Assembly (NCBI GenBank): GCA_025201845.1 | Contig: MU604140.1 | Coordinates: forward strand, 1 to 16,917 | Origin: Martensiomyces pterosporus | Lineage: Eukaryota; Kickxellomycota; Kickxellomycetes; Kickxellales; Kickxellaceae | Length of the DNA stretch: 16,917 nucleotides | Direction: 5' to 3' | Program-made: the position numbers and the translations under genes | The notes under the pieces: model-generated | The model's database searches: none | What the model saw: the letters and a program-made list of their open reading frames with translations, nothing else | Told to the model about the DNA's origin: nothing | Shown: positions 1-8,072 of the stretch, one piece after another | Layout: every line of letters begins with the position of its first letter | Numbering within the stretch: position 1 is the stretch's first letter

Positions 1-1
1 T

Positions 2-175
2 GCTGGGGCATTGATGGTCTCAGAGCGGTTCCCAGAGATGGAGCCTGGAGGATATAAACCTAGCGGTGGACGCGAGGACCAAAGGAATCGGGGGAAGTTT
101 TCAAGGACGCTGAAGTTTTGCCGTTATTCTTTTGTTGTACCCACGGAAAGCCGTGGTTATTATCGTATTATCTGA
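2..175 (+). other. possible C-terminal end of a gene cut by the left edge (doubtful)
   Basis: One plus-strand frame is open from base 2 to a TGA at 173-175, giving 57 codons with no need for a start because it runs into the window edge. The translation is mixed and protein-like, with a basic, glycine-rich middle and a hydrophobic and aromatic end (FVVP, then GYYRII). I recognise no family. An open frame of this length at an edge is expected by chance in one or two of six frames, so this is only a candidate partial gene. A TATA-like GATATAAACC also lies inside it at 51-60. Confidence 0.2.
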
Positions 176-1717
176 ATCTATCTCTTTTACTTACTTCAAT
201 GTCGAACCTATTTAACGAGAAAGCCAACACCACCCCCAGTGGCCGAACCTCTAGCGGGGAAAGCTACAACATTCCAATCGAAATTATAGTGATCGCATCT
301 AATTCTGTGCTACCAGTGCACGTGTTTGAGCAGAAATCATGTGGCAAGTAACCCCGGGCCCAAAAGCAGTGAAGCGGGTGCACAGCCTGCCTGCGGAATC
401 TGCAGCGAAGAATGCGGCCTTCCGGTTTACAGCAGCATTTCTTGCCGGCTTGTTTTTGGACAGAAACTCGTCGATTTCTCGCAACTCCAAAAGGCTATTT
501 ATATTGACAGACGTGGGACGTGTCCAGCTTTACGTTGTTTGTTGAAACATTCGCCTGCACGCAGTCAAAAGTGGGAGGATGAGGGGCAGCGGGAATGGCT
601 GAACACATATGTGCAGCGCTCTTGTGCATGAGATAATGCTAGGTTGATGCGGCACACACTCAAGTGACATTATGTGCACTCGTACTGCTGGCGGAATGTC
701 CACCATGCGGCATGGCGATGCTGCCAAGATGAATGGCCTGCGGATGGCCAGGCAGGGATTTTCATTTGGCTCCGTGTGACAGAGCCATCTTACGCATAAG
801 CAGCAGTGGCTCTGGAGAGTGCTGGCGCATAATAGGGATATGCACCAAAGTGATGTGTTGTGTGGCACCGTCCGATTTACCTCCAATCCTCGCAGCTCTT
901 GACCCTATATTTCTTCAATATGGATCTTGGATATCGCCCTTATATTTCTGTATCCCAAATTGCCTGTTACTGGAGCTACACGCACGCACTAAGTGGACCG
1001 CCATTCTAATAGTCCTAACCTTATCATCTGAAGCGCACATTCTCTTGTCGTTTTGTGGATAATGCGCTTAGCGTCAAATGATGCGCGGACAATGGGGGAG
1101 TTGCCGTGCCGGTTTGAAAGCGAGGTAACATGAGACTTGTAAAATGCGAAGTACGAGCTGTCGGTCATCCACTCGCAGGGGCATCTATTGCGGCAATGGC
1201 AGGTTGGTTGGTGTTAATTTTTGCCAAAGCGCAGCACACGAGGACAGTCATGTTCGAGTATACGCATCTTAATATATGCGACCATTCTTTTAAAGGGATG
1301 AAAAATGGCGTCTGCATCGGATGTCATGAACCAGGGCGACACCTGAGCTTTCCGGGGAATAATTCGCATGCATATCGGCGAGATATCGAGTAGGTAGCCT
1401 GGAGAAATGTGCGGTTGAGCTTGCCCTGCTGGCACGAGCACTCGCTCTGCGGTGGTGCACCATGTCACCCTGCCCTTTTTTCGCATGGGAGGCACCGGGC
1501 TTTGGGAGGCAGAAGAGCATCCCGTGCAACAAGAGCACAATGCCATTTGAATAATGGTCATTTGGCAGAGCCCTCCTCGTTTAAAAATTATTCACAGGCG
1601 GATTGTTCACATGTGTGGGTTGAAGTAGAGGACGGTATGCTGCTGGCATTGTTGTTTGTTCGTGGGAGGAGGGGGCAGGAGGCTAAAGACAACCACACCT
1701 ACTGTTCAGAGGATTCA
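176..1717. other. non-coding stretch upstream of the first CBM9-like gene
   Basis: No open frame here looks like a conserved protein. The longest ones are under about 130 codons, begin at TTG or overlap each other on opposite strands, and are rich in Cys, His, Arg and Trp, as random frames are. No tRNA B-box, rRNA or repeat family was found by eye. The stretch probably holds the 3' region of whatever lies to the left and the upstream regulatory region of the gene at 1834. Confidence 0.5.
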
Positions 1718-1725
1718 TATATAAA
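1718..1725 (+). promoter_or_regulatory. TATA box of the first CBM9-like gene
   Basis: TATATAAA lies 108 bases before the ATG at 1834. The ten bases TATATAAAGA are identical to those before the second paralogue. Initiation about 30 bases downstream would leave a C- and A-rich leader without an upstream ATG; the ATG in CCATGG at 1731-1736 would fall before the start site. Confidence 0.75.
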
Positions 1726-1833
1726 GACAGCCATGGCATTTCACCACCAACACACCAACAAGACACCACACAACCACCCCTCTTTTACTTGAACACCTAA
1801 TATATTGCTCTAGCGTTAGCAAACACGCCAAAC

Positions 1834-2508
1834 ATGCGCTCGTTCCTTGTTTCAGCTGCTCTGTGCGTCGCCGCCATTTCGTCAAATGCCCATGGCATAG
1901 ATCTCTACGTCCCAGCATGCCCTTCAGTTACGTCAGCCAAGTTCGCCAGCGAGATCCCCGATGCCTCTTTGCCCTGCCCACCCACGCAGGTGGACATCTG
2001 CTACACATCCACAACGCTCAACTTTGTGTTCACCGCCTACAACGAGACGAACTACTACTTTGATCCCAATCAGGGCACCAATGGCGACATCTGGGCATAC
2101 GAGGTCATGGAGGCCTTTGTCTACAAGGGATACAATGACCCTCAGACATACTTTGAGTACGAGGTCAACCCGAACAACGTCACGTACAATTCGTTTGTCT
2201 ACAACCCATCCAGGGTACGCAAGGCTGGCACGCCATTCGACCATGCCTTTGTTTCCGACCCATTTGGCGACGGGTTCAAGGTCAACACCGTTCTGGACAA
2301 GTCGAAGAACACGTGGGCATCCTCGTCGACCATCCCGCTGGCACTGTTTAACGGTGAGAACCCGCGTGGCTCTATCTGGCGCATGAACTTCTTCCGCACG
2401 GTGACCGGCCCGAGCACCTACCCGAACCAGCAGCTGTGTGGATGGAAGAACACTGGCGCTGCCAGCTTCCACATTACGCCCGCCTTTGGAACTTTGCTAT
2501 TTGTGTAA
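1834..2508 (+). CDS. secreted CBM9-like (DOMON-like) protein, copy 1
   Basis: A 224-residue, single-exon protein. Residues 1-21 form a signal peptide (basic Arg2, hydrophobic core, cleavage likely near AHG), so it should enter the secretory pathway. The rest is one beta-rich domain resembling the carbohydrate-binding module family 9-like group within DOMON-like folds. Landmarks are DIWAYEVMEAF (85-95), DPQTYFEYEVNPNNVTYNSF (102-121), FVYNPSR, the LDKSKNTW-to-IPLALF strand pair and WRMNFFRT (182-189). Four cysteines in the mature part (29, 48, 56, 202) are conserved in the second copy and could form two disulfides. N70 (NET) and N115 (NVT) are potential N-glycosylation sites. No catalytic domain is attached, so it may act as a sugar or wall ligand binder; that role is inferred. 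It is a tandem duplicate of the gene at 3638. Confidence 0.85.
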   Translation: MRSFLVSAALCVAAISSNAHGIDLYVPACPSVTSAKFASEIPDASLPCPPTQVDICYTSTTLNFVFTAYNETNYYFDPNQGTNGDIWAYEVMEAFVYKGYNDPQTYFEYEVNPNNVTYNSFVYNPSRVRKAGTPFDHAFVSDPFGDGFKVNTVLDKSKNTWASSSTIPLALFNGENPRGSIWRMNFFRTVTGPSTYPNQQLCGWKNTGAASFHITPAFGTLLFV

Positions 2509-3518
2509 TCAAAGTCCGCAGCGATCATCGACGTCACCAGCGCCCAGCATGTTCCCGTGTTGACGTGCCGCTTATTGCCATATGCTGCTGCTTGTTTGGC
2601 CGCGTCTTTCAAACGGCGGACTAGCTTATTTTTGAGCTGTGCTTCACCATATCCCTATTATATATCCAATACGTGCCCCTCATATCACATCCATTGGACA
2701 TATGCATATGTGTGTGCGTATGTATATGCTGTGCGCCAGCTTGCATCTTGGAGTACAGATCAACCACCAGCACCAATTCCTGTACATGCCTTGCTTTAAA
2801 GCTGCTGTTCTCTTTAGAGCGCAGCTGGGTGTGACGTGGAGAGGATGATCATTCAGCCAAAATATGCAAAGGAGCGGGGCTCACAAACAAGACTGCACCT
2901 TAATGTTCAACCAGTTTGTGCCAAAACCATTTTGAGAAAAAAAGGAAATAACGGTCGGCCACATCAAAGCGATGAGCGCAGATTTTCACGGCTGTTTTTA
3001 CAGCTGTTTATTGAACGAAGTGGACTTGCGTCCGCCCACTCCCAACTTTTTCCGTTGCTTCGCATCATGTGCCGCTTAGCGATGCACATCACCGCTCTTG
3101 GCTGCGCAGGAACGAGCAGGTACCAAAAAATTCCATGCACACTGGGCGGCGTTGAAGGATTTGCCTGTTCAACTGTATAGCCACATTAAGATCGTACATC
3201 AAAGAGATTCACCTGTACGCATATACACACTTTAAATGCCCCTCACCAGCACACATGTGTTAACAGGACCCGCATGCTTGCTTTCTATGTGGGACGCACG
3301 ATTCCCGCCAAATGACCTGTTTTTTTCTTCGGTGCATGCTGACGCCCCTCTCGTCCGTGCCCTTTGTGCCGTGGTGGTCAAGCTCCGCGGCCACCGGTTG
3401 TTTTTCGTAAGCAGTAAAGGGCTTGGAGAGGGCGCGGTCACAACTGCAGTGAACTGCCAGGTGAAGTAGAGCAGTATAATGCCCGCACATGCTGTCAAGT
3501 CTGCCGTAAGCGCTCGCG
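2509..3518. other. intergenic region between the tandem CBM9-like genes
   Basis: This holds the 3' untranslated region of copy 1 and the promoter of copy 2. No open frame resembles a protein. A perfect 14-bp palindrome (ACATATGCATATGT) lies at 2698-2711, inside an alternating purine-pyrimidine tract running to about 2730. A small hairpin, GCTGT-tttt-ACAGC, lies at 2991-3004. No AATAAA is seen after copy 1. Confidence 0.5.
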
Positions 3519-3526
3519 TATATAAA
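3519..3526 (+). promoter_or_regulatory. TATA box of the second CBM9-like gene
   Basis: TATATAAA lies 111 bases before the ATG at 3638, almost the same spacing as in copy 1. It is followed by a C- and A-rich leader with no upstream ATG (about 3550-3637). The housekeeping genes in the window lack such a canonical box, which suggests that the pair is strongly or conditionally expressed. Confidence 0.75.
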
Positions 3527-3637
3527 GAGAGAGGCTCAGCAGCAGCAACAAATCCATCCTCACCAAGCCCAGCAGACTCCATCAACTGACGCTACTCTTT
3601 CAACACCAAACCAACTCTCGTCCACTATCCACACACA

Positions 3638-4312
3638 ATGGTCCGTCTTTTATCAAGTGTGCTTCTCAGCCTTGCTGCCCTCTCCACCGCCGCCCTCGGC
3701 GCTGATCTCAGCATTCCTGCCTGCCCCTCAACTGCCTCTCTCCAATTCAGCGTAGGCATCCCCGATCTCAACCCCAGCTGCCCCCTCACGCAAGTCAACC
3801 TCTGCTACACCTCAACAGCCCTGCAGCTGAACTTCATTGCCTACAACGAGACCAACTTCTACTACGACAGCACCCAAGGAACCAACGGCGACATCTGGGC
3901 ATACGAGGTTGTCGAGGCGTTTATCCAGAAGGGCTCGGCTGACCCTCAGACGTACTTTGAGTACGAGGCGAATCCTAACAACGTCACCTACAATGCCTTC
4001 GTGTACAATCCATCCCGGACAAGAGCGGCAGGCGCTCCGTTTGACCACGCGTTTGTGTCGAATCCGTTTGGCGACGGGTTTGCCGTCAATACGGTGCTGG
4101 ACAAGACGAACAAGGTCTGGAGCTCATACAATACCATTCCACTGGCGCTTTTTAATGGCGAGAACCCACAGGGCACTACTTGGAGGATGAACTTCTTCCG
4201 CACGGTGACAAGCCCCAGCACATACCCTAGCCAGCAGCTGTGCGGGTGGAAGAACACAAATGCGTACAACTTCCATGTCACCAGTGCGTTTGGGGTGGTG
4301 GCTTTTGTCTAA
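3638..4312 (+). CDS. secreted CBM9-like (DOMON-like) protein, copy 2
   Basis: A 224-residue, single-exon paralogue of the protein at 1834. The two align end to end without a gap and match at about 154 of 224 positions by hand count. The signal peptide (residues 1-21, ending ALG) is the most divergent part. The core motifs GTNGDIWAYE, DPQTYFEYE, NPNNVTYN, PFGDGF, LFNGENP, WRMNFFRTVT and QQLCGWKNT are shared. All four mature cysteines (29, 48, 56, 202) and both sequons (N70, N115) are kept, so the fold and glycosylation are under selection. The family is the CBM9-like or DOMON-like group; ligand and role are unknown. It is probably secreted or wall-associated. The ATG at 3638 follows a CA-rich leader (ACACACAATGG) and is the only start that gives a signal peptide. 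Confidence 0.85.
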   Translation: MVRLLSSVLLSLAALSTAALGADLSIPACPSTASLQFSVGIPDLNPSCPLTQVNLCYTSTALQLNFIAYNETNFYYDSTQGTNGDIWAYEVVEAFIQKGSADPQTYFEYEANPNNVTYNAFVYNPSRTRAAGAPFDHAFVSNPFGDGFAVNTVLDKTNKVWSSYNTIPLALFNGENPQGTTWRMNFFRTVTSPSTYPSQQLCGWKNTNAYNFHVTSAFGVVAFV

Positions 4313-4727
4313 ATACTGATACTCCCGATTATATATATTTCTAGCATTCGCGACTATTCTATTAATACTGACATTATATTCTTGCTCAAAAGGAGCACTG
4401 TGTGCATCTGAGGAACAGCAATAAACAACATTATATATAAGAAAGGGGAAATACATAGAGCAAAGACGAATAGTGCTATTAAGAGTGGGGAGGTAGGTGT
4501 TTGAACAAGGTGAAATGGAAAGGAGAGGGCAGAGACTCCTGCTGCTAGATAGAGGCTGCATGCGCAGTATAATCATGTCTTGTTTGTGAACGTACTCTGG
4601 CACTCGCAACAAGCATCGCTGCTCTCCTCACGGAGAAAGGTCTCAAGAAAAAATGTGTGAACAAGGGTGGGGTGGGCGAAGGAATGAGTGCATGTGAAGG
4701 AGGGGGCGCTTGTAACCTCAATCAGGC
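4313..4727. other. convergent 3' regions of CBM9-like copy 2 and the ammonium transporter
   Basis: No coding potential is seen. The stretch is AT-rich near 4330-4440 and purine-rich afterwards. It should hold the 3' untranslated regions of the two convergent genes. Confidence 0.5.
4420..4425 (+). terminator. candidate polyadenylation signal of CBM9-like copy 2
   Basis: AATAAA lies 108 bases after the stop codon, followed by an AT-rich tract (TTATATATAA) where cleavage could occur. Confidence 0.5.
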
Positions 4728-6209
4728 TCAGAGGGGCGAAGCAGCAGTGCGAACAGCAATAGCCTCGTCCTCAGGCGAAGAGGTATTAGTTTTCTCATTA
4801 CCAGCATCCGAGAGCGACGACTTTCCCGACTTCTGGTCATTCGAAACGAGAGTGGCAGGGCGGACACCACCCTCCTCCATGACCGAGGGGCTGCTGGCAT
4901 GGCGCGAGGTCAAGCGCTCAATAGTAGCAAACTTGTATCCGTGCTCGCCCATCTCGGCAGCGTCAGTGCCGTGGATCTCGCTCTGCTCGTCAATACGCAG
5001 GCGCATCCAGGGGATGATGTTGAGGGTGTACAGGATGATGCAAGTCACAACGAACGACCAGGCAGCACCCGAGCTACTCGCAGCCAGCTGGTACCCAAGC
5101 TGCTTCCAGTGGTGGTCAATCCATCCGCCGTCGATGGCGGCTCCGTTGAGGGCAGCCACTTCCTTGCTGGCGAAGATTCCGGTAAGCAAATTGCCAATAA
5201 TGCCGCCGACACCGTGGACAGCAAAGACATCAAGGGCATCGTCGAAGCCAAACTTCTCCTTAAAGTCAACGGCAAAGTGGCACAGGACGCCGGCAACCAC
5301 GCCATAGACGAGGGCAGCCCAGGGCGCGACGAAGCCCGAGGCAGGGGTGATGGCGACAAGGCCGGCGATGGCGCCGGAGCAGAAATGGAAGCTGGAGAAC
5401 TTGTAGCCGTTGCGGAAATACGCGACGATGGACCAAGCAAGGCCGCCCATGCAGGCACCGATGTGAGTGACGGCAGAGGCCATGCCAGCACGGCCGTTGG
5501 AGGCAACAGCAGAGCCGCCGTTGAACCCGAACCAGCCAAACCAGAGCAGCGAGGTTCCGAGGATGATGTTGAGGTAGTTGTGGGGCTCGAACTTCTCCTG
5601 CCCAAAGCCATGACGCTTGCCAAGGACGATCGCAAAGGCGAGCGCGCCAAACCCGGAGGCGATATGGACAGGGGTTCCTCCGGCATAGTCAAGGGAGCCC
5701 ATGACGTTCAGCCACCCGTTGGGAGCCCATGACCAGTATGCAATGGGGTCGTACACGATGGTGGTCCAGATGAACGAGAAGACGATGGCAGGGAAAATGC
5801 GCACACGCTCGGCCGCACCGCCCAGAGCCAAGGCAGGGGTGAGCGCGGCAAACATGCACTGGAAGATGGCATATACATCGCCGGGAATTGATGGCGCGTT
5901 GGCGTGGGGCTTGTCCCCGACAGAAAGGAGAAGGCCGTAGCTGAGGTTGCCAATGAAGGGATTGGTGGCAGTGTCGGAGAGGGCGAGCGAGTAGCCCCAA
6001 ATCATCCACTGGATGCTGACCACAGCCATGGCAATCATGCAGAGGAACACAAGACTGATGGCGTTCTTGCTACGCGCCATGCCACTGTAGAAGTAGCCAA
6101 CACCCGGAGACATGATGAAGACCAGAGCGGCAGACACGAGAATCCACGCAGCGTCACCGCTGTTGATTTTGGATGTGTCGTCGTCGAATCGCCTAATAAG
6201 CTCAACCAT
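4728..6209 (-). CDS. ammonium transporter, Mep2/Amt type
   Basis: A 493-residue, single-exon protein of the Amt/Mep/Rh family with about 11 membrane segments, carrying ammonium across the plasma membrane. The family signature DYAGGTPVHIASGFGALAFA spans residues 174-193. The pore histidine pair is present at H182 and H332 (FAVHGVGG), as in Mep2 and bacterial AmtB; Mep1/Mep3 types replace the first His by Glu. The external ammonium-site tryptophan region (YWSW, 158-161) and D174 are kept. The cytosolic tail starts near residue 400 with the conserved regulatory segment (LRIDEQSEIHGTDAAEMGEHG). It then runs about 70 residues, rich in Ser, Thr, Glu and Lys, a likely phosphorylation region. Twin His and a long tail favour a Mep2-like, nitrogen-regulated carrier and perhaps sensor; sensing is inferred. 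The start ATG lies 64 bases after a TATA-like box. Confidence 0.95.
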   Translation of the reverse strand: MVELIRRFDDDTSKINSGDAAWILVSAALVFIMSPGVGYFYSGMARSKNAISLVFLCMIAMAVVSIQWMIWGYSLALSDTATNPFIGNLSYGLLLSVGDKPHANAPSIPGDVYAIFQCMFAALTPALALGGAAERVRIFPAIVFSFIWTTIVYDPIAYWSWAPNGWLNVMGSLDYAGGTPVHIASGFGALAFAIVLGKRHGFGQEKFEPHNYLNIILGTSLLWFGWFGFNGGSAVASNGRAGMASAVTHIGACMGGLAWSIVAYFRNGYKFSSFHFCSGAIAGLVAITPASGFVAPWAALVYGVVAGVLCHFAVDFKEKFGFDDALDVFAVHGVGGIIGNLLTGIFASKEVAALNGAAIDGGWIDHHWKQLGYQLAASSSGAAWSFVVTCIILYTLNIIPWMRLRIDEQSEIHGTDAAEMGEHGYKFATIERLTSRHASSPSVMEEGGVRPATLVSNDQKSGKSSLSDAGNEKTNTSSPEDEAIAVRTAASPL

Positions 6210-6272
6210 ATTGCTCCTGCTATTCTTGTTTTCTGCTGCTGATTATAGAAAATAGTATTGGAGGCGATAGTG

Positions 6273-6280
6273 CATATATA
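6273..6280 (-). promoter_or_regulatory. TATA-like box of the ammonium transporter
   Basis: On the minus strand the bases read TATATATG, 64 bases before the ATG at 6209. One WGATAR-type GATA-factor site (AGATAG on the minus strand, 6429-6434) lies further upstream. A single site is weak evidence for nitrogen control. Confidence 0.45.
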
Positions 6281-8072
6281 GCGACAGCACGAGGACAGTA
6301 GCAGTGGAATATTAGACTATATAGTGCTTGGGTGGACGGGATTCCAGGCGTAAAAAGACCCAAGAAAAGGAGGGGGAGGAAGTGAAGAGTGAGAGTGGCG
6401 GTGGAGGAAGATGGAGGAAAAAGACCTTCTATCTAACTATATACTAGACTCCACAGCAATCGCAGCAGTAATTACTCTTTTGGTGAGAATGGAGGTGGCA
6501 GGTGGCGGAAGATACCAGACGCGCAGAGAAGCTGGGGGGAGCAAAAGACAATGCTTGGTTGTCTCGCCTATTAGGGCTATTAGGGAGGCCTGAGTAGTGC
6601 GAATGAGCAGTGGAATGGGGCGGAGTTTAGAGGCGTTCAGACGCGTGGCTGTTTTGCAAAATAAACCAAACAGCGAAAGACAACCTCTTCAGATACAGCA
6701 GTAGCAACTCAAAACACGCAGTGGCCAGGTGCTAACCGCTCTTAGCCGATTTCACTAAATAAAGAAACACAAGTGGAAGGGCCTCTGATGAGTCGCTGAG
6801 GAAGCGTGTACTTGGCGAGTGTAATGGAGTGGAAACACGCAAGAGCAGGGCAGACAACCTTTTATTTATTTGCGTCAAGCATTGTTTCTGGCCGCTTTGC
6901 ACCTGTTCTTGGTAGCTCGCGCTACTTCATTGTGGTGCCTTTCATCCAAAGCGGCCCCCCGGTAGAAACATCAGCCAGTAAATCTCCAGCATATGAATCA
7001 AAGCAGGCAGGCGAGGAGCAGGCAGGTACAGAACGCAGGTGGGACTGCTAAACGCCAGGTCTTGCGCTTGCATTTCGGATCGCTGTATTAAGAGCGGTCG
7101 TGACACAGAGTTATTTCGCCCAGCCAATCACAGCCCTGCGGCCCGCCTCTGATGGGGTCTGATATGGAAAACAGGGAACACGGGGTGGGCAGCCCCGGGA
7201 TGCTTTGGCGCGATTGCTATCGATCTCCCGTCCTTGACCGCTTGATCACGATTATTCCGGTCGAGGATAGGGGCGACCGGTAGACTTGTGCCCAAGCGGC
7301 TGCTGACGATGCAGCGCTGATAAGCCCCCCTCATGCACCGGCAGGCAGACGTGCTTCTGGACGCAAGAGGTGAACATGCGCCTTCATTCCACATAAAGCG
7401 GGAAACGCACGAGCAGATTTCCAAGTAATCCCTTATGCTGGCACATTTGCCAGCGCTTCTTTCTCGGGATACGCACACGCGGTGCGTCGCCTGCAATTGT
7501 GCGTATGCTGCTTTATTTTATTTTGCAAGTATGACGTAGGGGGAGTAGGTGGCCTAGGTGCTTACGCCAGAAAGTTGCCTGTACGCACAGGGAAGCCGCC
7601 CTTCCGTTGAGGGCGGGTGGTGAGAGCGCTCTACATTCCTGCAGCGCCGTGCATTTCGTGTGTCCAGTCGAGTCAGCGTCTCCATAGTGTATTGGTGGCT
7701 GCATAGATGGCTGGCAGTGGCAGCATGGGAACCTCCTTTTCCACCATGCCCGTATAATCCCGGCGATATGGAAACAAGCGAAGATGTGTCATGCGTATGC
7801 ACAAAAGCATCCTCAGGCCTCTTCCGCTTGTTAACGACGCTGCCTATTTTGTATACATTTGCGCTTTTCGCTGGGGCAGCCTTTGCAAACACAGATTGGA
7901 TGCATCGATGTGAGATGGTTTACAGATAGACTGGCACAGCGCTCACACTGCTTGGCACTCGAGTGCGCCAGCTCCGCCGTCAGTACCCTACAAACAACGA
8001 GGACAGCAGCAGGAAGCTCGAGCATTTTCGGAGTGGTTAGCACGCCAATACGTGATGGGGCGTCTAGAGCGA
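6281..8072. other. long intergenic region without a convincing gene
   Basis: About 1.8 kb lie between the ammonium transporter promoter and the PRCC-family gene. The open frames are short, overlap on both strands, mostly lack ATG starts and show no domain. No tRNA or known structured RNA was recognised. Notable elements are a GC-rich hairpin at 7596-7616 and two overlapping minus-strand AATAAA signals at 7512-7522, far downstream of the PRCC-family gene. The near part is transporter promoter and the far part should include the PRCC gene's 3' untranslated region. Confidence 0.5.
7596..7616. repeat. GC-rich inverted repeat (7-bp arms, 7-nt loop)
   Basis: CCGCCCT (7596-7602) and AGGGCGG (7610-7616) are perfect complements separated by TCCGTTG. 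It could be an RNA hairpin or a paired zinc-finger (GC-box-like) site. Arms this short can occur by chance. Confidence 0.4.

Noticed and set aside
1409..1792. Plus-strand open frame of 127 codons before the first CBM9-like gene
   Set aside because: It starts at TTG, runs through the TATA box and leader of the next gene and has a random-looking composition.
1933..2472. Minus-strand open frame of 179 codons
   Set aside because: It lies antisense within the first CBM9-like gene, has no domain and is not maintained at the same length in the paralogue.
3493..3505. TGTCAAGTCTGCC near the copy 2 promoter, similar to TGTCAAGTCCGCC at 16776-16788
   Set aside because: Twelve of 13 matches between two sites is expected by chance in 17 kb; it is absent before copy 1 and its distance to the TATA box differs.
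4899..5732. Long plus-strand open frame of 277 codons
   Set aside because: It is antisense to the ammonium transporter, whose family motifs are unmistakable; the frame is a by-product of codon bias.
6785..6808. Hammerhead-ribozyme-like run (CTGATGAGTCGCTGAGGA)
   Set aside because: It resembles the CUGAUGAG core plus stem II of a hammerhead, but the required GAAA after stem II is missing (GGAAGCG instead), stem II does not pair, and no flanking stems I and III were found.
7128..7892. Minus-strand open frames of 122 and 112 codons
   Set aside because: Composition is random-like, there is no domain, and competing frames overlap on the other strand.
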